Shown: in pieces, positions 1-9,280 of the stretch
How the letters are laid out: each line of letters starts with the position of its first letter
Position numbering within the stretch: the first letter of the stretch is position 1
Source: Congeria kusceri
Lineage: Eukaryota; Mollusca; Bivalvia; Myida; Dreissenidae
Assembly: GCA_027627225.1 (NCBI GenBank)
Contig: CM051029.1
Location: 8,827,715 to 8,891,714 of the forward strand
DNA: 64,000 nt
Reading direction: 5' to 3'
The notes under the pieces: generated by a model
Seen by the model: only the letters and a program-made list of their open reading frames with translations
What the model was told of the DNA's origin: nothing
Databases searched by the model: none
Program-made: the position numbers and the translations under genes

Positions 1-589
1 CTATCATCTTGTGATTATCCTACGCGCGACTGGCGCAGGCGCAGTTGTTTCAGTGTCTTTACTTTAAACATATTTTATTTCCAAATTGAAGTACATGTAC
101 AAATGACATAAATGACATATATATATATATCGGATACATTAATTTTCAGTGTCAAATTCAAAATGGTAATAATTATTGATAAATGTCAGTCTATTCATTA
201 AAACAGTGGTAATTTGCACAAGTCCCATGCTATTTTATGAAATTTGTACTTTGAACAGTAAAATAAATTGTCATTTTAAAGGCCGTCTATGAAACATGTT
301 GTACATTATTTGAAGTTTGAAATATATAATACACTCAACAATTTACAAAATCAAAATCACTTGTTTTGTTTCTGAACACTTGTAAGTAAATTTGCACAGT
401 AAAACCGTGTTACTTTATTTATAATTGCCTATGTTTTCTCAATGTCTTAACTCAATCTTGACACCACACTAGCATAGGTTTATTATACGACCCATGACAT
501 TAAAATACCTTACTGACCACAATGACAGGATTTCTCCGTGCCAAAATTATGCATATGAAACCAATTCCTTTTATAGGAAACTAGGACAC
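1..589. other. Non-coding AT-rich stretch
   Basis: No open frame, splice-bordered exon or RNA gene is visible. The sequence is AT-rich unique-looking DNA with a short (AT)n run near 118-131. Confidence 0.5.
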
Positions 590-2475
590 TTCACGGAACT
601 ACTATTTGTAGACAATGAATGTCGCTTGCGTCGTTAAAATATAAACAACGAATAGATCTGTACAATGATAACATTATCAAGAAATAAGTGTTTATGCAGT
701 AAATAAGCATTATGCAAAAACATGCATACACAGCACAGAACACCAGCCAATAAAACCTTAAAAAAGCTGATATTTTTGAAAGCTGAAACAGGTACAATCA
801 GATATCACAACATTAAAAATTCATGAAAGAATTTGGTATCATTTGGTGCCTGTTTATTTTATATAAACAGAACATATGGCGATTAATATGAAACCAAATC
901 ACTCAGACCATAAATTGTATTAACAATTAAAAAGAACTGCAAAGTAGTTAATTATAAGTCAATACCTATACACAATTACATAGTTTCAGGGAAAAGATTG
1001 TTGTTGTTACAGTACAGTGTAAGTGTAAGTCTTACAAAAATAACTACTAAATCATGCTTTTGTGTCACTTCAATACAAATGCAATGTTTTAGGAAAATGC
1101 TATTACGAGTAGTTATTGTATATATACACTTAAATTTAAATATTCTAATTATAAGAAATCAAAAAATATAGCCAGGTAACAATTTAACAATCAAGTTATT
1201 TGAAATGAAAGGTAAAAGTAACAAATAAACTGGTTTACGAAATGGCTTTAACAATTAAAAACAATATGTTTCAGTTAAAATGAATTAGGAAAAGAAAATA
1301 AGGGAAATGATGCACAACTAATATGGAATTGAAAAAAATATATATGATGGTCATCAAAATATTTTTCAATTAGAAGAAAATTTATAGTTAAATGCAGTTT
1401 GGAACTCATAGAAAGATAATCTGCTTATTGATACAGTAAGACATGTCCACTAGAAAGTGTTAACATTTCACAACAATTAGTGTACTGTTGCAACAACATT
1501 TACATGTCAATTCGTTGCTTTCACTGGCTGTAAACCTGAACATATTAAAGAAATTCAGTCACCTTTTGAAATTAACTTACAATGACATGAACAAAGCAAC
1601 ACATGTGCATAACTGATTTAATTAATTATATAAATATTAAAATATTTCGCTCTTAAATGTTGATTGACTAAGACAGGCCAAGTTCAAGTATAATGTGCAC
1701 TTAAATATCAAGCTGGTATTAACAGAACACTCACCAAGAGCTGACTACCAGGAAGCACATGATACAGACGCTTTATGGTACACGTCGTTTTCCTACGAAT
1801 ATTTTGCAGCACAAAATACACCATACGAGGCCACATCACCATCACAGCATGCTGCATCTCTGAATGCTGCAGTTGCGTTCCCTACCTACGTTGACATCAC
1901 ACGTGGGGGATAGTTTTTCAGAGCAATAGTCAATATCGCATTTGATAATAAATCCAATGTTGTTTTTTTACTTTGTAATCCGCTGTTGTTGTTTTTTGTT
2001 GGATCTACGTTGTTCAATGTTCACATTGCACACATAAACTTTTGAAAAGTCGTTCATGTCAACTGAAGTTTACTCATTGTGTGTGTTAATAGATAAAATA
2101 ATTTAATAATGCAAATGTATGTATATTGGTGGTCAATATTACAATAAGTAACAATTTATCGCTTCATTTTTTGTGTATATATAAAATGAGTGTTAAAATG
2201 TTATTGTTGATGATTGTATGTATAGCTATGTTTCATGCGTAACTATGCATCGACGCAAGTAGACGTCGCATAGTTGTGTTGTGCTGTAAAATGCTAAATG
2301 TTATCGATTTTTTTTTTAATGAAAACAACATTTGCAGAAAAGTGGCAAAATAAATACAAAAGCCTTGCCTTTTCCTACGCCATATCGGACTCGCCTAATA
2401 ACACATGATATCAAAAGTCACCAACCATATATCCTTTGTATATCATACCACTATGCTGAAATCGGCCTGATTAAA
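590..2475. repeat. Segmental duplication, copy A (pairs with 39525-40615)
   Basis: Several blocks align in the same order and orientation with 39525-40615. They include the 'ataagcattatgcaaaaaca' block (about 703 here, 39694 there), the block ending in a 'gggggatagttt' string (about 1904 and 40109) and a 'caaaagtcaccaaccatata' block near 2413 and 40578. Copy A carries about 750 extra bases (roughly 790-1545) that copy B lacks. No reading frame is conserved between the copies: frames open here are closed in copy B. It therefore looks like duplicated flanking or regulatory DNA, not a coding exon. On the minus strand both copies contain a GTGAGTGT donor-like string (near 1732 and 39950), so an untranslated exon cannot be excluded. 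Confidence 0.75.
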
Positions 2476-2825
2476 GCTGCCTGATACATATATGTTTTAT
2501 AACAAGTAGCTAGCATTTGTCAGTCAATGATTGGATGTACGTCATATTACTCGGAATCAGCTATAAAATCAACAGTTTCAGTAAATATGAATCAGATTCA
2601 ACAAATCAAACAATTTGATAACAAAAACGTATACAGATTGTTATGTTTAATCGTCTACACACGTGTTGTTTAATATTTACATAAACGCACACTTTGTTAG
2701 TGTTAAGACGTCATCAATAGAACAATAAATGATCCATATACAATTATTTCAATCAATTCCAAACAAACGCAATATATTCACTGCACAGGATCGGTTTATG
2801 TTCAGCCTAAAACATTTTTCCCAAA

Positions 2826-3121
2826 ACATGAACACGCTATAGTCAATCTTGACACGAGCTTGTAAATGTCATTTTCAATACACAACTTAAAAATGGCGTC
2901 TCCAAACAATTTGGTGACGTGTGTTCTCCGATAAAATTGATCGTGCCAAACAATTTCAGTGTGCATTTACCAAACATTGAACACGCTAATGTCAATACTG
3001 ACACGAACTTGAAAATGTCAATTTCTATATACAGCTCCAAACGGGCGTCTCCAAACAATTCGGTGACGTGTTCTCCGATGAAATTGATCATTGCAATCAA
3101 TGTCAGTGTGCATTTTCGCAT
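2826..3121. repeat. Two-copy tandem duplication, 149-bp period
   Basis: The segment from the 'aacacgcta' string near 2830 to the 'cagtgtgcatttac' string near 2971 recurs with a 149-bp offset. For example 'gtcaatcttgacacgagctt' at 2842 matches 'gtcaatactgacacgaactt' at 2991. Overlapping open frames on both strands here are by-products of the duplication. Confidence 0.85.
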
Positions 3122-3342
3122 TTATATGAACGAACTTGTGTGCAATTTATGTATTCATAGTAAAATCAACTCATTTATCATTACGAAGTTAATAATAAGA
3201 TATTATCCAGGCAATTTTTATAAATCCATAACATAACTGTACGCGACACCAATACTATAATTTATCCCAACCTCGGATTTGCTTTGTTACGAATGTACAT
3301 AGCGCGCGACAATGACGTCATGTCACATATATTATTAGTTGC

Positions 3343-3470
3343 ATGACTTCTTACTGACTCTGTACGGTGTGATGAAGGGTCAGTAAATTAATATTGGACG
3401 AGAGCGTATCTAGGGCTAAATATAAATTGACTACCCTGTAGCACACCGTGCGGGGTCAGTAAGAAGCCAT
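3343..3470. mobile_element. 128-bp inverted-repeat (MITE-like) element
   Basis: The arm at 3343-3371 is the reverse complement of 3442-3470 at about 25 of 29 positions, and both contain the core TTACTGAC / GTCAGTAA. The interior of about 70 bp is AT-rich and non-coding. It sits just 5' of the decayed FN3 exon. No clear target duplication is seen, so assignment to a transposon family is inference. Confidence 0.6.
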
Positions 3471-3715
3471 ATAACGAATTTATCTTAGCGAGTACAATTA
3501 TTTTTACCCTCATCACGCCAGCATTAACGAAAACACACCCATAACGCTTAGCTATACTGTATTGAATGACGCCATCTTGTTTATTTTCGTGACCTCGTTT
3601 TCTGTTTATTTTAAAATAACGATTTTACAGACTGGATATTGACTCTTACTGACATAGTATGGACAAATATACGGTCAGCAAGTGATACAGTTAAACAGTG
3701 AAAAGCGAGTATTCT

Positions 3716-3971
3716 TTACGAGTTGATAAAAACTAGTTGTTGAATGGGTTCCTGGTTAATGGTGGAGATGAGCAGAATTTTACTATTCGGTACAAAATCG
3801 TTGATATTAAAAATTGGAGGGATATCTATAATGCACAATCAAAAAACTACAACTGGACAATTTAAGGGTTAAAAACTGACAAGGCTCACCAACTAAAAAT
3901 GCTGGCGTAAAACAAAATTGGCAAATCAGATTGGACGGAAGAAATAACAGAAACTCCGCTTGCTGATGCAG
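3716..3971 (+). pseudogene. Decayed FN3 exon of the PTP-like receptor
   Basis: Aligned by eye with the FN3 exon at 54104-54400, most strands are recognisable: NGGDEQNFTIRYK, NWRDIY, KMLA, NKIGKSDWTEEI. In-frame TAA codons stand at 3863-3865 and 3908-3910. The first 20 or so codons are eroded and out of frame around 3716-3745. The GT donor after 3971 (GATGCAG|GTAATT) is preserved, as are the phase-1 end and the next exon. Confidence 0.85.
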
Positions 3972-4099
3972 GTAATTTCAAATGGTGCAATCATGTATTT
4001 AATCTGACAACCCTAGGTCAGAATAGGAAAATCTCATACAAATTATCTGCATTTTATTGTTCTGTTTACCTAATTTTCTGCGTTTGTTTGTGATTACAG

Positions 4100-4207
4100 T
4101 TGATAATGGTTCGGCTTCATCTGCAATTGGTGGTGCAATAGGTGGTGCTGCAGGCGTTAGCATATTTATCGCTGTTGCAGTTCTGATCTGGATATACAGA
4201 ACAAGAG
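4100..4207 (+). CDS. Transmembrane exon of the PTP-like receptor (in frame)
   Basis: This 108-bp phase 1-1 exon is bordered by TTACAG| and |GTAAAT. It encodes a Gly/Ala-rich lead (AIGGAIGGAAG) followed by a hydrophobic helix (VSIFIAVAVLIWIYR) and a basic stop-transfer. It corresponds to the exon at 54524-54633 of the downstream receptor, has no lesion, and is a useful reference for the frame of that exon. Confidence 0.8.
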
Positions 4208-4342
4208 GTAAATTGTCATTCATAAATAACTTGTTGAATTTACCCAATTTACACAGTAATGTATTTTCAAAGACATTATCTTCGTTTTTTTATGCACCGG
4301 TGCACATGCATGTTGTATTTACTTTTCAATTTGTGCTTTTAG

Positions 4343-4382
4343 CAATGAAAAGAACTGATTCGAAGCAAACACTGTCGAGAAG
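4343..4382 (+). CDS. Short juxtamembrane cytoplasmic exon
   Basis: This 40-bp exon runs from TTTTAG| to |GTATGA, entering in phase 1 and leaving in phase 2, and encodes AMKRTDSKQTLSR. The residues are basic and serine-rich as expected just inside a membrane. The phase pattern (1 in, 2 out) equals that of the first tail exon in the downstream receptor (54944-55034). If translation read through, the frame would continue to a stop at about 4420. Confidence 0.55.
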
Positions 4383-5878
4383 GTATGACTCATTCAGCAT
4401 ACAGTTTGAAAATATCGAATGATATTAAAATAACACATTAAGAGTTTTGTTCATAGAAAAACCAATGTGTGTGTTTTATTCCAATGCATTTATGCATTTG
4501 ATTGCAAAATATCTTATGCAGCAGTTCTATCAGTTGTATATGTATATGAATATTTACTAATTGAACACTTTATTTCTTAATTATTTGTATTTCATGAAAG
4601 TTTTATGTATTGTGGGTAAAACAATCACGAATACGGCACATACTAAAATATTGGTAAGTGATCATATATTAATTTAATATACATAATAATGCCCTAATCA
4701 TGATTGCAAAATGCTAGGCAATAAATGTTAAATTTTTAAAGTCTAGTAATTAAAGAAAAAGTGATTTTTGTAAAATGCAATGCAATTAACACATAAGTTA
4801 TATTTATTGACTTTAAATTTCATTTTTTTCCAAATATGTTTTACTCGGTTTTGTACACTTCCAGGAAAAAATGCCTTTTAATGCAAACATGCATGCATAT
4901 ATACATACATACATACATACATACATACTAGTGCACAAAAAAATGGAACAAATCATTTACTGTTCACAATGAAATTGAAATATTATCCCAAATGTACATT
5001 TTTCCAAAAATGACGAAGAAACAATTGAACACACTTTAGGGAATTTTATCTTAAAAATAAAACGTTATTGAACATCTTTTTCCCAAACTGCTGTTTCAAT
5101 GTTGTAACAGTAAACATGTTCTTCTTGGCTATATAAAGAAATAACAGTGATGCTGTTAACAATGATTTTATGTATTCAAAGTTTTATCTGAATACATGAA
5201 CAATGTCTTCGATACAGCCAACTGTTGTTTTAAAAAAAAAAAATTCTTAAGTGTATAGCAATATATCAACATAAAATTCAAAATTTTCAACTTGCATGGA
5301 AAGATGTTTTCGCACATACAATGCTCTCAGCACAAAACATTACATCTTAACTGCTCATTTATGAACCACTGGAATGTATCAGTACTCATCAACTAAGTAG
5401 TTTGTGGTTGTTTCTTTACTTTTTTATATCATTGTATATATACATGACTTTCAGGATAGTTGTATTAGACTTCGTTAGATAATAAAAACTTAAACTGCAC
5501 TGCGAAATCAATTTTATATTACTTTAACTAATGAGACCTCTACAAAATATAAATCTACCCATGTATGTGATCTGTGTTCAGTAAGTCAAATAAAATAATA
5601 CCTGCTGATGTGTACTTTTCCTGTTTAATGTTTTCTACCTTCTTTCTTCCTTGTGCACATATATGTGTTAAGCATTTTGACGGGTCTAATCATGCTTATA
5701 TATTTCTGTGCACTGTGATCTTTGTTTCCTTTCTGTTTTGTTTTATAACCGCGCCTTATATGAATAAAGATTGAATTGATGTATGATGTGACCTTTTGGG
5801 TTGAAAGAAGTTGTATTGTGCAAAAATTGATTGAAATAAAAGTGTGCGACAAAACAATATGTATCCAAATATTTCAAG

Positions 5879-6521
5879 GTATGTTAGGACCTCATCAGGA
5901 GACGAAAACAGCAAAACATGCAACGTCTGCTTCAAGTCCAGGTAATGATCTTCAAATGTCATGCCAGCATTCACATAGATTAGCACCTTATAGTAGCCAA
6001 ACTTATACACAAATTTCCGAAAAGCATGCAGTGAAATCGGAACCTCATTCAGTCAATGTCAAACGTTTATAAAGCATTAGACTTTAGATGCAGACATGTC
6101 TGTTTTCTGTACATTTATTTAACAGTTAATCATTTGATAATCACATTAAATGACACATAAATAGCAGTATGTTTAAATTTGGCAGACACTTGCAAACACA
6201 TTTATTTTTTATTTATATTATTATAATACAATTATGTTTCGTTAGGTACAAGACGGCGTTAATATAAGACGCAAACAGACGCCACACATTCAAATCAATT
6301 AATTATATCTGATTAATATTGTTAATTATTTTAATAAATTAAATATTAATGCATTGAATGCAACTGATAATAACTACCGTTTTGTTATATTCTACAGAAG
6401 TTATGCCAATCTCACATTCCTGATCGGGATGAAGCCGAAACAGATGGCGACTGCATTAATGTGTTAGATGGCGAAAAACCCGAAAATATGAACACAAATG
6501 TTGATCCATGCATTGTTCCAG
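5879..6521 (+). CDS. Two candidate tail exons between membrane and phosphatase domain (5879-5941 and 6398-6521)
   Basis: The first candidate (5879-5941, 63 bp) enters in phase 2 and leaves in phase 2 (TTTCAAG| ... CCAG|GTAATG), so it is compatible with the preceding exon. The second (6398-6521, 124 bp; TTCTACAG| ... CCAG|GTAGGA) reads YANLTF in the phase-2 frame but hits TAG. The acidic open frame that joins the phosphatase exon in phase 1 (DRDEAETDGDCINVLDGE) lies one frame away, implying a 1-nt shift near 6420. Function is inferred only from position. Confidence 0.45.
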
Positions 6522-6681
6522 GTAGGACTTGTTTTGTTAATATTGCTATATTGTATGTATATTGTTATTTCAGAGACAATCATTTTGAAATATGGTTCCT
6601 CAACCACATGTATACGCTCATTTAATACATGAATACATTTGCAAAATGGTTTATACGTTCAAAATGCATCGTCTTTTGTAG

Positions 6682-6761
6682 AGGACAAATATCGCCCTGT
6701 ACTCAGCATGACTGTGAATAACAAGGGTCACACTGATTATATAAACGCCGTGTACATCTCG
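6682..6761 (+). pseudogene. PTP-like exon 1 (DYINA motif)
   Basis: The exon enters in phase 1 from TTGTAG| and leaves in phase 0 at |GTGAGT. It encodes KYRPVLSM...GHTDYINAVYIS. The DYINA-x-YI string is the conserved N-terminal hallmark of PTP catalytic domains. This exon is open throughout. Confidence 0.85.
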
Positions 6762-6883
6762 GTGAGTAAACCGTGTTACATACAAACACATTTAGAAAAC
6801 TAATTAGCGTCATGTTGAAAGAAGCACATAAATGCAAAGTGTATATAGTCATGATTTAGGCTCCTATATATAGTACATTATAG

Positions 6884-7003
6884 ACGTTTCGAGAGGCAGA
6901 CAGGTTGATCCTAACCCAGACAGCGAAAACAATTTCAGATACAGATTTCACGCGGTTGCTACACGACCATTATGTTAGGACCGCTGTGACACTCGGTGAC
7001 CAG
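6884..7003 (+). pseudogene. PTP-like exon 2 (TQ...T..DF motif)
   Basis: This 120-bp phase 0-0 exon is bordered by TTATAG| and |GTAAAA. It encodes DRLILTQTAKTISDTDFTRLL, the equivalent of the PTP segment 'I-x-TQ-x-P...T-x-x-DFW'. The Trp is replaced by Thr (DFT) and the Pro of TQxP is absent, both unusual for an active enzyme. Confidence 0.85.
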
Positions 7004-7231
7004 GTAAAAGTAAAGAATTTACAATAATTAAACATAAGTATGGGGTTTCGTATTTTACACGATATGTCTAGGATATTATATGTAGAACATGATCACCATC
7101 GGTAATGTATGATACTTTACATTGTTTTGCTTCGTTCATTTTATTAGTGTTTGGTATATTTTGTCCTACTATATACAGTGTACATATTTGGCGACATGTG
7201 TATATAGATGAATGATTTGCTAAATATTTAG

Positions 7232-7370
7232 GTGGAGCCCTACATGCCAGAGAGCGGAAAGGACAGTTATTGGACCGTTCACAGCGTCGGCAGTCTCCAA
7301 TACAACTACAAATCATATTCGTGTTTCTGTCGACAGATTTAAACGCAGTGTCGAGGTTCAAAAGCCAAAA
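7232..7370 (+). pseudogene. PTP-like exon 3 (YMPE / VTV region), frame-broken
   Basis: From ATTTAG| the frame reads VEPYMPESGKDSYWTVHSVG, the position of 'YWP...Y..F.V' in PTPs. After SLQYNYKS the frame ends in TAA. An adjacent frame gives RVSVDRFKRSVEVQKP, suggesting a 1-nt indel near 7315. No good donor is visible, so the exon end is uncertain. Confidence 0.6.
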
Positions 7371-7533
7371 GAAAACGGATTTAACATGATATATTTGTAT
7401 TGCTATAAAATAAAGGAATGACATGATATATTTGTATTACCACAAAATAAAGGAATTATGTTGTGATGTTTATGATTGCATAGAAAGTTAATCTGCTAAT
7501 GCTATTTTAAATTATGATTCCTTTCATTTTCAG

Positions 7534-7656
7534 CACGTACGTTTCGAAATCCGCATATTTAGATTTACAAATTGGTCTAAACAATTTGATGTCTGCCAGA
7601 GAGACGCAATGCTGAGCATGTTAATCGAAAAGCTTCGTATGAAGGTCCAATCATGA
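7534..7656 (+). pseudogene. PTP-like exon 4 (FxFTNW region, WPD loop lost)
   Basis: From TTTTCAG| the exon reads HVRFEIRIFRFTNWSKQF then DAMLSMLIEKLRMKVQS and TGA at 7654-7656. The position matches 'V.HFQF..WPDHGVP' and the following helix. The WPD-loop Pro-Asp is replaced by Ser-Lys, removing the general acid. Confidence 0.75.
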
Positions 7657-7792
7657 GTCAGTGCCGATAACTATTTTTTTCTACATTTAATGTGCAGTTA
7701 ACCCCAAATCAAACAAAACAAAATACTGTTAAACCGCACAATTATGCCCGGACAGGTAGAGCATATGCTTATCATTGAGCCCCTTATTCCAG

Positions 7793-7885
7793 CGACGGTT
7801 ACAGCCGCAGTGGCCTGGTGGCTGTTCTGTGGTGCCTCATGAACGAGTGATCAGGCGAAGAAGAGAGCAAGTCACACAAAACGAG
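7793..7885 (+). pseudogene. PTP-like exon 5 (P-loop remnant DGYSRSG)
   Basis: The frame encodes SDGYSRSGLVAVLWCLMNE, equivalent to HCS[AD]G-x-x-R-[ST]-G and the following helix. The codons directly upstream read Tyr-Ser (7785-7790) where an active enzyme has His-Cys. If instead CCTTATTCCAG is an acceptor, the Cys would have to come from an exon I cannot find. TGA at 7848-7850 ends this frame, while the next frame continues RVIRRRREQVTQNE to a GT donor, typical of the PTP C-terminal helix and pointing to a 1-nt deletion. Confidence 0.8.
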
Positions 7886-9280
7886 GTATTAAATCCCATT
7901 TTAGTCATGCCAAGACTATTCATATTTCAAACATGAATACTAGACCCATTGCAAATTATTGAAAATAATGTGGATTAAAATGAAATATAATATACAGATT
8001 TAAATGATTTACTATTTAAAGACACTATTATTGTTCGTCGTTTTATTTACTATTTGGCAAAATTGTATAAGGCACGTTTACAACTGTTGTATTATGTGTC
8101 AGCCGATAAATGAATTACGACAAAGTTTAAGTACATGACTCAATAATAAATTAATAGTTCTCCTAATAATTACACAAATAAAGCACAAACCCCTTTTTAA
8201 AACGTGGTCCTTATTACTTGTTGATAAGTATGTATTTAACAGTGATATAAAAACATTTAGGCATATACTAAGTCCATATGTTTCTTATGTAAAGTAAATA
8301 TAACGTTCCTTACCTTATACGCGTAACACTCTTAGTTACCATGGAAGATAAAATGAATTAATCATACACAATTTCCATTACATTCATGAATGTTTGTTCA
8401 AGCACAGTACCAGTTTTGCCATGAGTTCATGAAGGCGTATGTCGAGAGATTTCTGGTGTATGCAAACTCATGATTAGTCTGGGACTACTGAACAACGCAC
8501 AAGCTTAAAAAGCTTACGTGTTCAAGTATTCATATGAAACAAGTGTACAGTGACTGAAAGTAGCTGACAAAATAAAATCCATTCATTTGAAATCAAGGAC
8601 TCAGTTATGGCATTGTTACATTCTGTCTCATCTAACTTAGTTTTTGTATATATATTTTACATATATATTCTGCAAGTTTATCAAAAAAAGTTTTCATGGC
8701 GAAGCATGTATTTATATGTGTGTACTGGTAGTAACTTGAAAACATTGATAGAATATAATTATTGTTTATGTCTGACTCTATATAGTATTTGTTATATTTA
8801 TTACATTTGGATATTCGACATATTAATGAAGTCATTGTGTTTAACTTGCATTTTACCCCACAACATATTCATCCGCTATAGACTTTATCAGTATCTGTAT
8901 ATTTATATAACATTCTTACATGTATATTATATGTATTCTATATATGCGTTTTTCAAGCAACTTTTGCGTTATATTTAACTCTATAATTTTAGTTTTAGTT
9001 TTTAAAACTTATTTTTTCATAAACTATCTCAAAAATACGGTTACATATCACACGTATCATGATAAATGTACATGAAATGTATGCTATCATATTAAGTGAC
9101 GTAATCTTCCTCAAAATACTTATTACTGAATTATTAAACAATTAATATACATGCACATACTCGTCTTTGTGTATTATAAAAAAAAATAAGTGTATATTAA
9201 ACAGATAAACTTTATCAGTTCGTCCTTTTATACGCATGCGTATCTTCGGTGAACAAAGGGCAGTTTTATTTTAAAACAAG
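7886..9280. other. Gene-free AT-rich stretch
   Basis: No exon with homology or good splice borders was recognised. The 123-codon open frame at 8607-8978 is Ile/Tyr/Leu-rich, lies in DNA of very high AT and has an open overlapping frame on the other strand, so I regard it as chance. Confidence 0.5.

Larger units (their letters stand above)
3716..7885 (+). pseudogene. Receptor pseudogene: FN3 - transmembrane - receptor-type tyrosine phosphatase-like domain
   Basis: In order on the + strand this locus has a decayed fibronectin III exon (3716-3971), an intact transmembrane exon (4100-4207), juxtamembrane exons, and at least five exons matching the order of a protein tyrosine phosphatase domain: DYINAVYI (6682-6761), LILTQTA...DFTRLL (6884-7003), YMPE (7232 on), VRIFRFTNW (7534 on) and SDGYSRSG (7793-7885). 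Family knowledge: receptor PTPs place Ig/FN3 domains outside the cell and PTP domains inside. Two in-frame stops in the FN3 exon, frame breaks in the PTP exons and a missing catalytic Cys mark it as a pseudogene, or at best an inactive remnant. No Ig exons were found upstream in 2500-3700. The FN3 and transmembrane exons are paralogous to 54104-54633 in the downstream receptor. Confidence 0.85.

Noticed and set aside
1695..1913. 72-codon + frame in duplication copy A, and the 67-codon frame in copy B (39913-40116)
   Set aside because: The two copies align at DNA level, but their reading frames encode unrelated peptides, so coding is not conserved.
7068..7424. 118-codon minus-strand open frame
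   Set aside because: Shadow of the PTP-like exon on the + strand.
8607..8978. 123-codon hydrophobic + frame
   Set aside because: Very AT-rich, Ile/Tyr-biased, with an open frame on the opposite strand. No conserved pattern.
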